The notes: generated from the letters alone by a model not told the origin. Shown: positions 18,317 through 28,863, counted from the stretch's first letter. The stretch: DNA of 64,000 nucleotides from Pseudomonas sp. Gutcm_11s (GCF_028649395.1 NZ_JAQSUW010000013.1:185757-249756), one strand, 5' to 3'. A program made the numbers and translations.

Positions 18317-21300
18317 TTAGACCTGCGGTTTGCTCTCTTCCTCGTCCGCCTGCGGGGCGGTCTCGGTGACAGCTTCTACCTGCTCGGCCGCAGGTTCATC
18401 GCGGGTCGGCTCGCTCTCGGTGGCCTGGGGAATTTCCTGGACCACTTCGATGGCTGGCTCGGCGATCACTTCGGCCGGTGCGGCCTCCACGACGCTTTCC
18501 ATTACCGGGGTGGCAGCGACTTCCACAGGGGCTGCTTCGACTACCTGAGGCGCGGCAGCTGCTTCGGCAGCGAGGCGGGCAGCCTCCTGCTGACGGCGGC
18601 GCACTTCACGCGGGTCGTTGGCGGCGCGGCCGCCGCTGCTCTGTGCGGCGGCTGCCGGGGCGGCCTCCTCCGGAGCGGCTTCTACGACAGCGACTGGAGC
18701 TTCGACAACCGGAGCGACGGGAGCGACCGGAGTCTGTTCGACCGGGGCTGCTTCCACTACCGGCTCGGCAACGATGACCGGAGCAGGAGCGGGCTCTTCG
18801 ACCGCTACGCTGACTTCAGCCTGTTGCAGCTGCTCGGCTACCGGAGCTTGTTCCGGCTGAGCCAGGACTTCCTCGGCGGCCACGGTGACGGCAGCAGCTA
18901 CAGCCACGGCCGCGCTCTCGGCGGCGGTGGTGGTAGCGCCTTCGGTACCGGCCTCGACAGTTTCTGCGGCTTCTTCGCCATCATCGACAATCGGATTGCC
19001 ATCGGCATCACGCAGGCGCTCGCGGCGGTTGCTGCGGCGACGCTGGCCGCGGGAGCGACGGCGCGGACGGTCGCCGCCTTCACCGCCTTCCTGATCGTCG
19101 TCGGCCTGCTCGCCATTCAGCAGTACTTCTTCTTCGCTGGCGGCTTCGGCCTGTTCGGCGCGCGGTTGACGCTCTTCACGCGGCGGACGCGGCTGGCGCT
19201 CCTCGCGCGGCTTGCGCTCGGCACGCTGTTCCGGCTGCTCCTGTTGCTCCTGCTGCTCTGCAGGGTTGGCGGCAACGGCGTCCAGCGGATCGCGCAGCTC
19301 GCGGCGGCGCTCCTCGCGCGGCTCACGGCCTTCACGCGGCTGGCGTTCGCCACGCTCGCGGCGGTTCTCCTGGCCTTCACGCGGCTCGCGCGGCTCACGA
19401 GCTTCGCGCGGTTGACGCTCTTCGCGAGGCTGGCGTTCTTCACGGGCTTCACGCGGTTGGCGTTCTTCACGCGGCTCGCGGGCTTCGCGAGGCTGGCGCT
19501 CTTCACGCGGTTTGCGCTCTTCGCGTTCGCCACGCTCGCTGCGCTCACCACGTTCACCGCGCTCGCGGCTGCCGCGGCCATCGCGACGGTTCTGCTGGCG
19601 GCCGTTTCGGCGCTCGTCACCACGCGGCTTGCGCTCGGCGGGCTTGGCTTCGACGACTGGCTGCTGCTCTTCTTCCTTGCCGGCGAACAGACTGACCAGA
19701 CCCTTGACCAGGCCTTTGAACAGGCTCGGTTGCGGAGTCGGCGCGGCCGGTGCCAGCGGGGCGGCTGGAGTCGGGGCGGCGGGGCGTGGCGGGGTGGTCT
19801 TCAGCGCGGCTTCCTGGCGAACCAGGGTGCGGGTAGCGCTGGCCGGTTGGGCGTCTTCGACTTCCGCTGCAGCCATTTCGTAGCTGGATTGGCCGCTCAT
19901 CACTTCCGGGCTGTCGTCGCGCAGGCGTTGGACTTCGAAGTGCGGGGTTTCCAGGTGGTCGTTCGGCAGGATCACGATGCGCGCACGGGTGCGCAGCTCG
20001 ATCTTGGTGATGCTGTTGCGCTTCTCGTTGAGCAGGAAGGCGGCAACCGGGATCGGCACCTGGGCGCGAACCTCGGCGGTGCGGTCCTTCAGCGCCTCTT
20101 CCTCGATCAGGCGCAGGATGGCCAGCGACAGAGACTCGACGTCACGGATGATGCCTTGGCCGTTGCAGCGCGGGCAGACGATGCCGCTAGTCTCGCCCAG
20201 GGACGGACGCAGGCGCTGACGGGACATTTCCAGCAGGCCGAAGCGCGAGATGCGGCCGACCTGTACGCGGGCACGGTCAGCTTCCAGGGCTTCGCGGACT
20301 TTCTCTTCCACGGCGCGCTGGTTCTTGGCTGGAGTCATGTCGATGAAGTCGATGACGATCAGGCCGCCGATGTCACGCAGGCGCAGCTGGCGGGCGATTT
20401 CTTCGGCCGCTTCCAGGTTGGTCTGCAGGGCGGTTTCTTCGATGTCGCCGCCTTTGGTCGCACGCGCCGAGTTGATGTCGATGGACACCAGGGCTTCGGT
20501 CGGGTCGATGACGATCGAGCCGCCGGACGGCAGCTTCACTTCGCGCTGGAAGGCGGTTTCGATCTGGCTTTCGATCTGGAAGCGGTTGAACAGCGGCACG
20601 CTGTCTTCGTACAGCTTGATCTTGCTGGCGTACTGCGGCATGACCTGCTGGATGAAGGCCAGGGCTTCTTCCTGGGCTTCGACGCTGTCCACCAGCACTT
20701 CGCCGATGTCCTGGCGCAGGTAGTCGCGGATGGCGCGGATGATGACGTTGGATTCCTGGTAGATCAGGAACGGCGCGGCGCGATCCTTGGAGGCGTCCTT
20801 GATGGCGGTCCACAGCTGGATCAGGTAGTCCAGGTCGAGCTGCAGCTCTTCGCTGGAGCGGCCCAGGCCGGCGGTGCGCACGATCAGCCCCATGTCGCCC
20901 GGGGCGTTGAGGCCGTTCAGCGCTTCACGCAGTTCGTTGCGCTCTTCGCCTTCGATGCGACGGGAGATGCCGCCGGCGCGCGGGTTGTTCGGCATCAGGA
21001 CCAGGTAACGGCCGGCGAGGCTGATGAAGGTGGTCAGGGCCGCGCCCTTGTTGCCACGCTCTTCTTTCTCGACCTGGACGATGACTTCCTGGCCTTCCTT
21101 CAATACTTCCTTGATGTTGACGCGACCGCCTTCGGGGGCCTTGGAGAAGTATTCGCGGGAGATTTCCTTGAGGGGCAGGAAGCCGTGGCGCTCGGCGCCG
21201 AAGTCGACGAAGGCCGCTTCGAGGCTGGGCTCGACGCGGGTGATGCGGCCCTTGTAGATGTTGGCCTTCTTCTGCTCACGGGCGCCGGACTCGATGTCCA

Positions 21301-21379
21301 GATCGTAGAGCTTCTGGCCATCTACCAGAGCGACACGCAACTCTTCGGGCTGAGTTGCGTTGATTAGCATTCTTTTCAT
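18317..21379 (-). CDS. rne: Ribonuclease E
   Basis: Essential endoribonuclease and degradosome scaffold, 1020 aa. S1 domain at about 37-120. DNase I-like catalytic domain with metal aspartates D301 (SIDINSA) and D344 (IVIDFIDM). Zinc-link cysteines C402 and C405 in CPRCNGQG. After the catalytic half an amphipathic helix [17 protein letters not shown] (about 551-567) probably anchors it to the membrane. It is followed by an Arg/Glu-rich tract (about 580-690), the likely RNA-binding region, and an Ala/Val/Pro/Glu-rich tail for partner binding. Transcribed with a long leader, which suggests autoregulation as in E. coli. A complementary 1028-aa open frame on the plus strand is only a shadow. Confidence 0.97.
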   Translation of the reverse strand: MKRMLINATQPEELRVALVDGQKLYDLDIESGAREQKKANIYKGRITRVEPSLEAAFVDFGAERHGFLPLKEISREYFSKAPEGGRVNIKEVLKEGQEVIVQVEKEERGNKGAALTTFISLAGRYLVLMPNNPRAGGISRRIEGEERNELREALNGLNAPGDMGLIVRTAGLGRSSEELQLDLDYLIQLWTAIKDASKDRAAPFLIYQESNVIIRAIRDYLRQDIGEVLVDSVEAQEEALAFIQQVMPQYASKIKLYEDSVPLFNRFQIESQIETAFQREVKLPSGGSIVIDPTEALVSIDINSARATKGGDIEETALQTNLEAAEEIARQLRLRDIGGLIVIDFIDMTPAKNQRAVEEKVREALEADRARVQVGRISRFGLLEMSRQRLRPSLGETSGIVCPRCNGQGIIRDVESLSLAILRLIEEEALKDRTAEVRAQVPIPVAAFLLNEKRNSITKIELRTRARIVILPNDHLETPHFEVQRLRDDSPEVMSGQSSYEMAAAEVEDAQPASATRTLVRQEAALKTTPPRPAAPTPAAPLAPAAPTPQPSLFKGLVKGLVSLFAGKEEEQQPVVEAKPAERKPRGDERRNGRQQNRRDGRGSRERGERGERSERGEREERKPREERQPREAREPREERQPREAREERQPREERQPREAREPREPREGQENRRERGERQPREGREPREERRRELRDPLDAVAANPAEQQEQQEQPEQRAERKPREERQPRPPREERQPRAEQAEAASEEEVLLNGEQADDDQEGGEGGDRPRRRSRGQRRRSNRRERLRDADGNPIVDDGEEAAETVEAGTEGATTTAAESAAVAVAAAVTVAAEEVLAQPEQAPVAEQLQQAEVSVAVEEPAPAPVIVAEPVVEAAPVEQTPVAPVAPVVEAPVAVVEAAPEEAAPAAAAQSSGGRAANDPREVRRRQQEAARLAAEAAAAPQVVEAAPVEVAATPVMESVVEAAPAEVIAEPAIEVVQEIPQATESEPTRDEPAAEQVEAVTETAPQADEEESKPQV
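19310..19640 (-). repeat. Arg/Glu-rich degenerate repeat tract within rne
   Basis: Codons for about residues 580-690 of RNase E encode reiterated REERQP / REAREP units. The DNA shows reiterated cgcggctcacg / ttcgcg-type words on the plus strand. Such tracts often vary in copy number between strains. Confidence 0.75.
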
Positions 21380-21906
21380 GTTGTACCAATGGTTTCCGGG
21401 CTACCGGAAACGGCGTTTGGCACACACGACTCTCAGGGTCGGTGTCAGGGCGCGCTCGGGAGTGGTCGTAAATCACTCCAGTGTCTAGCGGCTCGGGCCA
21501 GTAGGGCCGGTGCCGCGACTACGCTCCTGTTTGCTGTGGTGACAGAAGCACTCAGTCAGGGGAGGAATCAACCGGTCGGTGCGGACGAATGTGAAGCGTC
21601 TTGGTAAAGCCTGTAGCTACGCTGTCCGACGGTTGTGCATCTCCACCCTACACGTATCGCTGAAATCGGGTGCCGCTCGCTGAATCCGTAGCGGGTTTGC
21701 ATTACCGCAGGCTGGGCCTGCGCGTCTGTCGAGTCTGGCCGCGATTTCTGCGTGCCAGGCTCTTTGGCTCAAGGCGTTGTTTCCGGGATTCGTCGCGCTC
21801 TGTGCGGCGAGAGCCCCGTCGGACGGCCTCACGTCCTGAAAGGGTTGCGCTCGGTAGGGATGGCAGTGTTGTCGATCATCCGCTGACCGGGCCGCTTTTG
21901 GCGGCG
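21380..21906 (-). other. Long 5' leader of rne
   Basis: About 527 bases between the predicted rne start point and the rne ATG, with no convincing gene on either strand. In E. coli the rne leader is about 360 nt and carries hairpins bound by RNase E for feedback control. A similar role is inferred here. Several short GC-rich inverted repeats are visible but I could not fold the region. Confidence 0.55.
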
Positions 21907-21912
21907 TTCGCG

Positions 21913-21941
21913 ACTATATCAGTAATGATTAAGTGCTTCAA
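21913..21941 (-). promoter_or_regulatory. Predicted sigma70 promoter of rne
   Basis: On the minus strand TTGAAG (21936-21941) is followed after exactly 17 bases by TATAGT (21913-21918), placed in an A+T-rich pocket. The start point would be near 21906. A plus-strand TATGAT (21958-21963) just before rluC may be its -10, so the two divergent promoters would be within 20 bases. Confidence 0.65.
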
Positions 21942-21969
21942 TTCCATAAAAAATTGTTATGATTCCCGC

Positions 21970-22923
21970 ATGACTACTGACAATTCTCCAACCTCCGGCG
22001 TCCAGCTGCTTGAGGTTGCGCCGGATCATGCCGGCCAGCGTATCGATAACTTTTTGCTCGCCCGTCTCAAGGGTGTGCCGAAAACCTTGATCTACCGCAT
22101 CCTGCGCAAGGGTGAGGTGCGGGTGAACAAGGGGCGGATCAAGCCCGAATACAAGCTCCAGGCTGGTGACATCGTGCGCGTTCCGCCGCTGCGTCTGGCT
22201 GAGCGCGACGAGCCGGCACCGCTGGCGCAGAGCCTGCTGGAGCGTCTCGATGCGGCCATCGTCTACGAAGACAAGGCTTTGATCGTGCTGAACAAGCCGG
22301 CCGGCATCGCCGTGCATGGCGGCAGTGGTCTGAATTACGGCGTGATTGAGGCATTCCGCCAGCTGCGTCCGGATGCCAAGGATATCGAGCTGGTCCATCG
22401 TCTGGATCGCGATACCTCCGGTCTGCTGATGATCGCCAAGAAGCGCAGCATGTTGCGCCATCTGCATGAGGCGCTGCGTGGTGATGGTGTCGACAAGCGC
22501 TACATGGCGCTGGTGCGCGGTAGCTGGCCGACCTCGAAGAAGAAGGTTGCCGCGCCGCTGCTGAAGAACAACCTGCGTTCCGGCGAGCGCATGGTCGAGG
22601 TCAATCCCGACGGCAAGGAAGCGCTCACCGAGTTTCGTGTGCTGCGCCGTTTTGGCGAGTTCGCCACGCTGGTCGAGGCCTGTCCCATCACCGGGCGCAC
22701 CCATCAGATTCGTGTGCACGCCAAGCATGCAGGGCACTCGATTGCCGGCGACGCCAAGTATGGTGACGAAGAGTTCACTCGCGAGATTCGCGAGCTGGGC
22801 GGCAAGCGCCTGTTCCTGCATGCCTATCAGCTGAAGATCGAACTGCCGGATGGCCAGCGCCTGGAGCTGGAGGCCGCAGTCGACGACATGTGGGAAGCGA
22901 CCCTGGAGCGCCTCGGTGCCTGA
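21970..22923 (+). CDS. rluC: 23S rRNA pseudouridine synthase RluC
   Basis: Makes pseudouridines 955, 2504 and 2580 of 23S rRNA (E. coli numbering). 317 aa: an N-terminal S4 RNA-binding domain ([21 protein letters not shown] onwards, about 20-85) and the catalytic domain with [18 protein letters not shown] containing the catalytic aspartate, plus [13 protein letters not shown] chose ATG 21970 ([18 protein letters not shown]); the frame stays open for 100 codons upstream but that part is leader-like. It is divergent from rne, and its end overlaps the HAD gene. Confidence 0.95.
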   Translation: MTTDNSPTSGVQLLEVAPDHAGQRIDNFLLARLKGVPKTLIYRILRKGEVRVNKGRIKPEYKLQAGDIVRVPPLRLAERDEPAPLAQSLLERLDAAIVYEDKALIVLNKPAGIAVHGGSGLNYGVIEAFRQLRPDAKDIELVHRLDRDTSGLLMIAKKRSMLRHLHEALRGDGVDKRYMALVRGSWPTSKKKVAAPLLKNNLRSGERMVEVNPDGKEALTEFRVLRRFGEFATLVEACPITGRTHQIRVHAKHAGHSIAGDAKYGDEEFTREIRELGGKRLFLHAYQLKIELPDGQRLELEAAVDDMWEATLERLGA

Positions 22924-23608
22924 CTATCAACTGCTGATCTTCGACTGGGACGGCACGTTGGTCGACTCGATCGGTCGCATCGTCGAGTCCATGCGGCGGG
23001 CTGCCGATGTGTGCGGGTTGCCGCAGCTGAGCGACGAAGCGATCAAGGGCATCATCGGCCTCGGCCTGCCAGAGGCTATCCAGACCCTGTATCCCGAGCT
23101 GGGTGAGGCTGCGCAGATCGAGCGCTTCCGTCTCGGCTATGGCGAGCATTACATGACCCTGGAGAGCGAGCCTTCGGCCCTGTTTCCGGGGGTGGCGGAA
23201 TCTCTGGAGTCCTTCCGTGAGCGGGGCTATCGCCTGGCGGTTGCCACCGGCAAGAGCCGTCGTGGGCTGCACAAGGTGCTGGAAGGGCATGGCTGGCTGG
23301 ATTATTTCGATATCACCCGCTGCGCCGATGAGACGGCCAGCAAGCCGCATCCGCTGATGCTGCATGAAATCCTGGCGCACTGCGCCGTGACGCCGGAGCG
23401 GGCGCTGATGGTCGGTGATTCGGCCTTTGATCTGCAGATGGCGCGAAACGCTGGAATGGATTCGGTGGCCGTAGGGTTCGGGGCGCAGCCGCTGGACAGC
23501 CTGCGTGCTCATGAGCCCAGGCTGGCAATCAACGAGTTTTCCGAATTGCGCGCCTGGCTGGACGGGCGCGCGCCTGTTGGGATTGTCGAGGTAGGCGAGT
23601 ATGTCTGA
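22916..23608 (+). CDS. HAD-family hydrolase (Gph-like)
   Basis: Cytoplasmic phosphatase of 230 aa. Motif I is [10 protein letters not shown] (Asp10 nucleophile, Asp12), motif II is AVATGKS, and motifs III/IV are KPHP and [13 protein letters not shown] helical cap lies between residues 20 and 80, as in phosphoglycolate phosphatase-like enzymes. The substrate is not known. GTG start overlaps the rluC stop by eight bases, and the end overlaps sppA by eight bases, so rluC-HAD-sppA form one operon. Confidence 0.9.
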   Translation: MPDYQLLIFDWDGTLVDSIGRIVESMRRAADVCGLPQLSDEAIKGIIGLGLPEAIQTLYPELGEAAQIERFRLGYGEHYMTLESEPSALFPGVAESLESFRERGYRLAVATGKSRRGLHKVLEGHGWLDYFDITRCADETASKPHPLMLHEILAHCAVTPERALMVGDSAFDLQMARNAGMDSVAVGFGAQPLDSLRAHEPRLAINEFSELRAWLDGRAPVGIVEVGEYV

Positions 23609-24569
23609 TCAATGGAATGCGTCGGGTGACGAGAAGGCCTGGAAGCTGCTGGAGAAAACGCTGCAGGCCGGTGTGGTCGAGCAGCGCCGGGCGCGGCGCT
23701 GGGGCATCTTCTTCAAGCTGCTGGCTTTCATCTATGTGTTCGGTGCCCTGGCTCTGTTCTCTCCGGCGCTGAAATTGGGCAAGACGGCCTCGTCGGCCGA
23801 GCACCACACGGCATTGATCGAGGTGCGCGGCATGATCATGGCTGACGAGCAGGCCAGTGCCGACAATATCGTCAGCAGCCTGCGCGCGGCCTTCGAGGAC
23901 GAAAAGACCAAGGGTGTGGTCCTGCGTATCAACAGCCCGGGCGGCAGTCCTGTGCAGTCCGGCTACATCTACGACGAGATCAAGCGCCTGCGTGGCGAGC
24001 ATCCGGACGTTAAGGTCTACGCGGTGATCAGCGATCTGGGCGCCTCCGGGGCCTACTACATCGCCAGCGCAGCCGATCAGATCTACGCCGACAAGGCCAG
24101 TCTGGTGGGTTCCATTGGCGTTACCGCGGCCACCTTCGGCTTTGTCGGGGTGATGGAGAAGGTCGGTGTCGATCGCCGGGTTTATACCTCTGGCGAGCAC
24201 AAGGCCTTCCTTGACCCCTTCCAGCCGCCGAAGGCGGAGGAGACTCGCTTCTGGCAGAGCGTGCTGGAGACCGCGCACAAGCAGTTCATCGACAGCGTGA
24301 AGAAGGGGCGTGGTGATCGCCTCAAGGTCGATGGGCATCCGGAGCTGTTCTCCGGCCTGATCTGGTCTGGCGAGCAGGCTCTGGCTCTGGGGTTGGTGGA
24401 TGCTCTGGGTAGCAGCAGCTACGTGGCGCGTGAAGTGATAGGTGCGAAGGATATCGTCGACTTCACGCGCGAGGAGAGCCCCTTCGATCGCTTCACCAAG
24501 AAGCTCGGTGCCAGCGTGGCCGAGAACCTGGCGTTGTGGATGGGCTTCCAGGGGCCGACCCTGCGCTGA
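23601..24569 (+). CDS. sppA: Signal peptide peptidase SppA (S49, short form)
   Basis: Membrane-bound serine protease that degrades cleaved signal peptides. 322 aa with one N-terminal membrane helix (about 34-56). The catalytic dyad of short S49 peptidases is visible: Ser149 in DLGASGAYY and Lys201 in TSGEHKAFLDPF. The motif INSPGGSPVQSG is also present. It is one S49 domain only, unlike the duplicated E. coli SppA. Third gene of the rluC operon, converging on maf. Confidence 0.9.
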   Translation: MSDQWNASGDEKAWKLLEKTLQAGVVEQRRARRWGIFFKLLAFIYVFGALALFSPALKLGKTASSAEHHTALIEVRGMIMADEQASADNIVSSLRAAFEDEKTKGVVLRINSPGGSPVQSGYIYDEIKRLRGEHPDVKVYAVISDLGASGAYYIASAADQIYADKASLVGSIGVTAATFGFVGVMEKVGVDRRVYTSGEHKAFLDPFQPPKAEETRFWQSVLETAHKQFIDSVKKGRGDRLKVDGHPELFSGLIWSGEQALALGLVDALGSSSYVAREVIGAKDIVDFTREESPFDRFTKKLGASVAENLALWMGFQGPTLR

Positions 24570-24588
24570 CGCTTCCTTATATATGCAG

Positions 24589-25167
24589 TCAGGGAATGGC
24601 GATGCCTTCCCTGTCCAGCATCTGCACCAGGCGAATCAATGGCAGGCCGACCAGGCTGGTGCCGTCTTCGCCTTCGGTGGAGCGAAACAGGCTGACGCCC
24701 AGGCCTTCTGCCTTGAAGCTGCCGGCGCAGTCGTAGGGTTGCTCAGCGTGTAGGTAGTTGCTGATCTGCTCCTCGGTCAACTGGCGGAAATGTACGGTGA
24801 ACGGCACAACATCCACCTGGCAATGGCCGCTGGCGCTATTGAGCAGGGCAAGGCCGGTCAGGAAGGTCACGCTGGTGCCGCTGGCGGCCATTAGCTGCTG
24901 GCTTGCGCGTTCGAAGTCATGGGGCTTGCCGAGAATTCTGGAGCCCAGTACGGCGACCTGGTCCGAGCCGATGATCAGATGCGCAGGGTAGCTCTCGCTC
25001 AGGGCGCGGGCCTTGGCTTCGGCCAGACGTCGTACCAGTGTCTCGGCGCCCTCGTCGGGCTGCGATGCCTCGTCGATGTCTGGTGCGGCCCAACTGAAGG
25101 GGTGGCGCAGGCGAGACAGTAGCTCGCGGCGATAGGGCGAACTGGATGCGAGTACCAGTGGCAGCAT
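24589..25167 (-). CDS. maf: Maf-family nucleotide pyrophosphatase
   Basis: Hydrolyses non-canonical or modified nucleoside triphosphates to the monophosphate. 192 aa with the N-terminal LVLASSSPYRRELLSRL and the later IGSDQVAVLG motif with the catalytic aspartate; LGKPHDFERA also fits the YceF subgroup (7-methyl-GTP pyrophosphatase). The start at 25167 (MLPLVLASSS) is the family start; upstream codons are spurious. Divergent from yceD, as in many gammaproteobacteria. Confidence 0.93.
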   Translation of the reverse strand: MLPLVLASSSPYRRELLSRLRHPFSWAAPDIDEASQPDEGAETLVRRLAEAKARALSESYPAHLIIGSDQVAVLGSRILGKPHDFERASQQLMAASGTSVTFLTGLALLNSASGHCQVDVVPFTVHFRQLTEEQISNYLHAEQPYDCAGSFKAEGLGVSLFRSTEGEDGTSLVGLPLIRLVQMLDREGIAIP

Positions 25168-25235
25168 GGTCGGTCTCCTGGGCGGGCGCGAGATTCTAGC
25201 GCTGGCAAAGACCGACGGACAGGGCGGAAATTCCT

Positions 25236-25264
25236 TTGACACTGGCAGGGTGCATCCCTAGAAT
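25236..25264 (+). promoter_or_regulatory. Strong sigma70 promoter for yceD-rpmF-plsX
   Basis: TTGACA (25236-25241), 17-base spacer, TAGAAT (25259-25264). The -35 is a perfect match and the -10 five of six. The expected start point is about 25270-25272, only a few bases before the yceD ATG at 25274. Confidence 0.8.
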
Positions 25265-25273
25265 ACCGCGCCT

Positions 25274-25801
25274 ATGTCAAATGGACCGATTCCACCTCAC
25301 GTTGATCCGCGCAAGCTTGCCGATCGTGGCGTCACCCTGGAAGGGGAGATGCAACTGGCCAGTCTCGAGCGGTTGTGCGACTCGCTGGAAGATAATTCCG
25401 GCAAGGTGCGCGCGAAGCTGGTCTTCGAACGTGGCGAGCGCCGTGCTGTGAGTATTCACAGTGAGCTCGAGGTTGAGGTCAAGATGGTTTGCCAGCGTTG
25501 TCTGGAACTGGTCGCCCTGCCGATCCGCAGCGAGTGTCATTATGCGGTGGTGAAGGAAGGTGCGGATACCCAGTCGCTGCCGAAGGGCTATGACGTGCTG
25601 GAAGTGGGTGAAGATCCGTTGGATCTGCTGACGTTGGTCGAAGATGAGCTGTTGCTCGCTCTGCCCATCGTTCCGGCCCATGCCCCTGAGGATTGCCAGC
25701 AGCCGGCCGGTGCTAATGAGCCCGAGCCGAGCCAGGACGAGGTACCGCGGTCCAACCCGTTCAGTGTTTTGGCGCAGTTAAAGCGTGACCCAAACGTTTA
25801 G
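25274..25801 (+). CDS. yceD: YceD (DUF177) 23S rRNA accumulation protein
   Basis: A 175-aa DUF177 protein, conserved upstream of rpmF and reported to affect 23S rRNA accumulation. It begins MSNGPIPPHVDPRKLADRG and has the CQRCLELV pair of cysteines in the middle. There is no room for a Shine-Dalgarno sequence between the promoter start point and ATG, so translation may be (nearly) leaderless. It is first in a transcript with rpmF and plsX. Confidence 0.9.
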   Translation: MSNGPIPPHVDPRKLADRGVTLEGEMQLASLERLCDSLEDNSGKVRAKLVFERGERRAVSIHSELEVEVKMVCQRCLELVALPIRSECHYAVVKEGADTQSLPKGYDVLEVGEDPLDLLTLVEDELLLALPIVPAHAPEDCQQPAGANEPEPSQDEVPRSNPFSVLAQLKRDPNV

Positions 25802-25814
25802 GAGTTATTGAGTT

Positions 25815-25997
25815 ATGGCTGTTCAGCAGAACAAAAAATCCCGCTCTGCCCGCGACATGCGCCGTTCGCACGACGCTCTCGAGGCCAACGCTCTGTCCGT
25901 AGAGAAGAGCACCGGTGAAGTTCACCTGCGTCACCACGTGTCCCCGGAAGGTTTCTACCGCGGCCGTAAAGTGATCGACAAGGGCGCCGACGAGTAA
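25815..25997 (+). CDS. rpmF: 50S ribosomal protein L32
   Basis: 60 aa, beginning [20 protein letters not shown], the typical bacterial L32 start, with a basic N-terminal half. It lacks the paired cysteines of zinc-binding L32, as in other gammaproteobacteria. Located between yceD and plsX as expected, with an AGGAG ribosome binding site before ATG. Confidence 0.97.
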   Translation: MAVQQNKKSRSARDMRRSHDALEANALSVEKSTGEVHLRHHVSPEGFYRGRKVIDKGADE

Positions 25998-26000
25998 TCC

Positions 26001-27011
26001 TTGTCCGCTTCGCTGATCGCGATTGATGCAATGGGTGGGGACTTCGGTCCCCACTGCATTGTTCCGGCCTGCATTTCTAGCCTGGCCGAATTCCCCTCGC
26101 TACACCTGACCCTCGTCGGTCAAGCTCCTCTCCTCGAAGAACTCATCGCCCGCCATCCTGGTGTCGATCGCGCACGTCTGCACGTCGAGCACGCCAGCGA
26201 GGTGATCGGTATGGACGAACGTCCTACGCACGCCCTGCGCGGCAAGCCCGATGCGTCGATGCGCGTGATGCTGGAGTTGGTGCGCAGTGGCCGGGCCAAG
26301 GCCTGTGTCAGTGCCGGTAATACCGGTGCGCTGATGGCGCTGTCCCTTTATGTGCTCAAGCCCCTGCCGGGTATCGACCGGCCAGCGATGGTCACTGCCG
26401 TGCCCACGGCCAAGGGCGTCTGTCATCTGCTCGACCTGGGCGCCAACGTCGACTGCAGTGCCGAGCAGCTCTATCAGTTCGCGGTAATGGGGGCGGTGGC
26501 CGCCGAGGCGCAGGGTATGCTGCGGCCGCGGGTGGCGCTGCTCAATGTCGGTACTGAGAACATCAAGGGCAACCAGCAGGTCAAGCTGGCGGCCAGCCTG
26601 TTGCAACAGGCCGAAGGGCTGAACTACATCGGTTTCGTCGAAGGCGATGGCCTGTATCGTGGCGAGGTCGATGTGGTGGTGTGCGACGGCTTCGTTGGCA
26701 ACATCCTGCTGAAGTCCAGCGAGGGGCTCGTCTCGATGATCTCCGCGCGCATCGAGGCGCTGTTCAACGAAGGCTTCGTCTCCAAGCTGGCCGGTGCCGT
26801 GGCCCTGCCGTTGCTCAAGCGCCTGCGCGGTGAGCTGGCGCCGGCGCGGCACAATGGCGCCAGCTTCCTCGGGTTGCAGGGCATCGTGGTGAAGAGCCAC
26901 GGTGCTGCCAGTGCCGAGGGCTTCCAGAGCGCCATTCGTCGAGCTGTAATCGAGGTGCGCGAAAATCTACCGCAGCGCCTGCATGGCCGTCTCGAAGATC
27001 TGCTGCTCTGA
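26001..27011 (+). CDS. plsX: Phosphate acyltransferase PlsX
   Basis: Converts acyl-ACP to acyl-phosphate, the acyl donor for PlsY in phospholipid synthesis. 336 aa with [12 protein letters not shown] at the N-terminus, [14 protein letters not shown] and a [16 protein letters not shown] motif. The start is TTG 26001, three bases after the rpmF stop, so translation probably depends on coupling. Soluble, membrane-associated dimer in the family. Confidence 0.95.
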   Translation: MSASLIAIDAMGGDFGPHCIVPACISSLAEFPSLHLTLVGQAPLLEELIARHPGVDRARLHVEHASEVIGMDERPTHALRGKPDASMRVMLELVRSGRAKACVSAGNTGALMALSLYVLKPLPGIDRPAMVTAVPTAKGVCHLLDLGANVDCSAEQLYQFAVMGAVAAEAQGMLRPRVALLNVGTENIKGNQQVKLAASLLQQAEGLNYIGFVEGDGLYRGEVDVVVCDGFVGNILLKSSEGLVSMISARIEALFNEGFVSKLAGAVALPLLKRLRGELAPARHNGASFLGLQGIVVKSHGAASAEGFQSAIRRAVIEVRENLPQRLHGRLEDLLL

Positions 27012-27162
27012 GCTGCGCGACTTGGCGAACTCGATCGCCTTTGTGTTCTCCAAGGCAAGCGCATCTCGCCATGTCTGTGACCACAGGCGAGGTTGCTCCA
27101 TCCAACCTTCAGTTCATGACCCGCTCGACGGGTTTCCATCGACTAGATAAGGGATAGTTTCG

Positions 27163-28101
27163 ATGTCCGCCTCCCTCGCATTTGTCTTCCCCGGCCAAGG
27201 CTCGCAGTCGCTCGGCATGCTCGCTGAGCATGGCGCCCAGCACGCCCTGATTCGGGACACCTTCGACGAGGCTTCCGAAGCGCTCGGTTACGACCTCTGG
27301 GCACTTACCCAGGAAGGCCCGGAGCAGCGTCTCAACGAGACCGACAAGACCCAGCCGGCCATTCTGACTGCCTCGATTGCCCTGTGGCGCCTGTGGCTGG
27401 CGGATGGTGGCGCACGTCCGGCCTTCGTTGCCGGCCATAGCCTGGGTGAGTACTCCGCGCTGGTCGCCGCTGGCGCGATTGCCTTCTCCGACGCGGTGAA
27501 GCTGGTCGAGCGTCGTGGCCAACTGATGCAGCAGGCCGTTCCGGCCGGGCAGGGCGGTATGGCCGCCATCCTCGGTCTGGAGGATGCCGATGTGCTGGCT
27601 GCCTGTGCCGAGGCTGCGCAGGGTGATGTGGTCAGCGCCGTCAACTTCAACGCACCTGGCCAGGTAGTGATCGCCGGCAGCGCGGCTGCCGTCGAGCGTG
27701 CCATCGAGGCCTGCAAGGCCCGTGGTGCCAAGCGCGCCATGCCGTTGCCGGTCAGCGTGCCGTCGCACTGTGCGCTGATGCGCCCGGCGGCTGAGCAGTT
27801 CGCCGAGGCGGTCAATGCGCTGTCCTGGCAGATGCCGCAGATTGCCCTGGTGCAGAACGTCAGTGCAGCCGTGCCGGCCGATCTGGATACGCTCAAGCGT
27901 GACCTGCTGGCTCAGTTGTACAGCCCGGTACGCTGGGTCGAGAGCGTGCAGTTCCTGGCCGAGCAAGGCATTGCCGAGCTGGCCGAGTGTGGCCCCGGCA
28001 AGGTGCTGGCAGGGCTGAACAAGCGCTGCGTCAAAGGCATCAATACCCACAATCTGGATACCCCGGACGCCTTCGTCGCTGCTCGTGCGGCGCTGGTCTG
28101 A
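27163..28101 (+). CDS. fabD: Malonyl-CoA:ACP transacylase FabD
   Basis: Loads malonate from CoA to ACP for type II fatty acid synthesis. 312 aa with FPGQGSQSLGML, the active-site serine in GHSLGEYSAL, and the partner histidine in VPSHCALM. An AAGGGA ribosome binding site lies eight bases before ATG. It leads the fabD-fabG-acpP-fabF cluster. Confidence 0.97.
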   Translation: MSASLAFVFPGQGSQSLGMLAEHGAQHALIRDTFDEASEALGYDLWALTQEGPEQRLNETDKTQPAILTASIALWRLWLADGGARPAFVAGHSLGEYSALVAAGAIAFSDAVKLVERRGQLMQQAVPAGQGGMAAILGLEDADVLAACAEAAQGDVVSAVNFNAPGQVVIAGSAAAVERAIEACKARGAKRAMPLPVSVPSHCALMRPAAEQFAEAVNALSWQMPQIALVQNVSAAVPADLDTLKRDLLAQLYSPVRWVESVQFLAEQGIAELAECGPGKVLAGLNKRCVKGINTHNLDTPDAFVAARAALV

Positions 28102-28119
28102 GTCAAAAAGGAGATCAAT

Positions 28120-28863
28120 ATGAGTCTGCAGGGCAAAGTCGCGCTGGTTACCGGCGCCAGCCGTGGTATCGGTCAGGCCATCGCGTTCGAACTGGGCCGT
28201 CAGGGCGCCATCGTCATCGGTACTGCCACCAGTGAGGCTGGCGCCGCACGCATCGGCGAGGCGCTCAAGGAGCAGGGCATCCAGGGTGCCGGCCTGATGC
28301 TCGACGTGGCCAGCAGCGAGTCGGTCGATGCTGTGCTGGAGCAGATCCAGAAGGATTTCGGCGCCGTGGCCATTCTGGTCAACAACGCCGGTATCACCCG
28401 CGACAACCTGATGCTGCGCATGAAGGACGAGGAGTGGTTCGACGTCATCAACACCAACCTCAACAGCCTGTTCCGTTTGTCCAAGGCCGTGCTGCGTGGC
28501 ATGACCAAGGCTCGCTGGGGGCGCATCATCAGCATCGGTTCGGTGGTTGGTGCCATGGGCAACGCCGGGCAGGCCAACTACGCGGCGGCCAAGGCTGGCC
28601 TGGAAGGCTTCAGCCGCGCTCTGGCGCGTGAAGTCGGCTCGCGTTCGATTACCGTCAACTCGGTGGCGCCCGGCTTCATCGATACCGACATGACCCGCGA
28701 GCTGCCGGACGCCCAGCGTGAGGCGCTGCTGACCCAGATTCCGCTGGGCCGCCTGGGCCAGGCCGAGGAAATCGCCAAGGTGGTCGGCTTCCTGGCATCC
28801 GACGGCGCAGCCTACGTCACCGGCGCTACCGTTCCGGTGAATGGCGGCATGTACATGAGCTGA
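28120..28863 (+). CDS. fabG: 3-oxoacyl-ACP reductase FabG
   Basis: NADPH-dependent short-chain dehydrogenase of the elongation cycle. 247 aa: TGASRGIG cofactor loop, NNAG, and the catalytic Ser/Tyr/Lys in GSVVGAMGNAGQANYAAAK. It ends in the family-typical VNGGMYM. AAGGAG ribosome binding site. Eighteen bases after fabD. Confidence 0.97.
   Translation: MSLQGKVALVTGASRGIGQAIAFELGRQGAIVIGTATSEAGAARIGEALKEQGIQGAGLMLDVASSESVDAVLEQIQKDFGAVAILVNNAGITRDNLMLRMKDEEWFDVINTNLNSLFRLSKAVLRGMTKARWGRIISIGSVVGAMGNAGQANYAAAKAGLEGFSRALAREVGSRSITVNSVAPGFIDTDMTRELPDAQREALLTQIPLGRLGQAEEIAKVVGFLASDGAAYVTGATVPVNGGMYMS

Noticed and set aside
18281..21367. A 1028-aa open frame on the plus strand antisense to rne
   Set aside because: It mirrors rne codon for codon. 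The high-GC codon bias and Arg/Glu repeats of rne keep the complementary frame free of stops. Its product is low-complexity Phe/Leu/Ala/Arg with no family features and no start region of its own.
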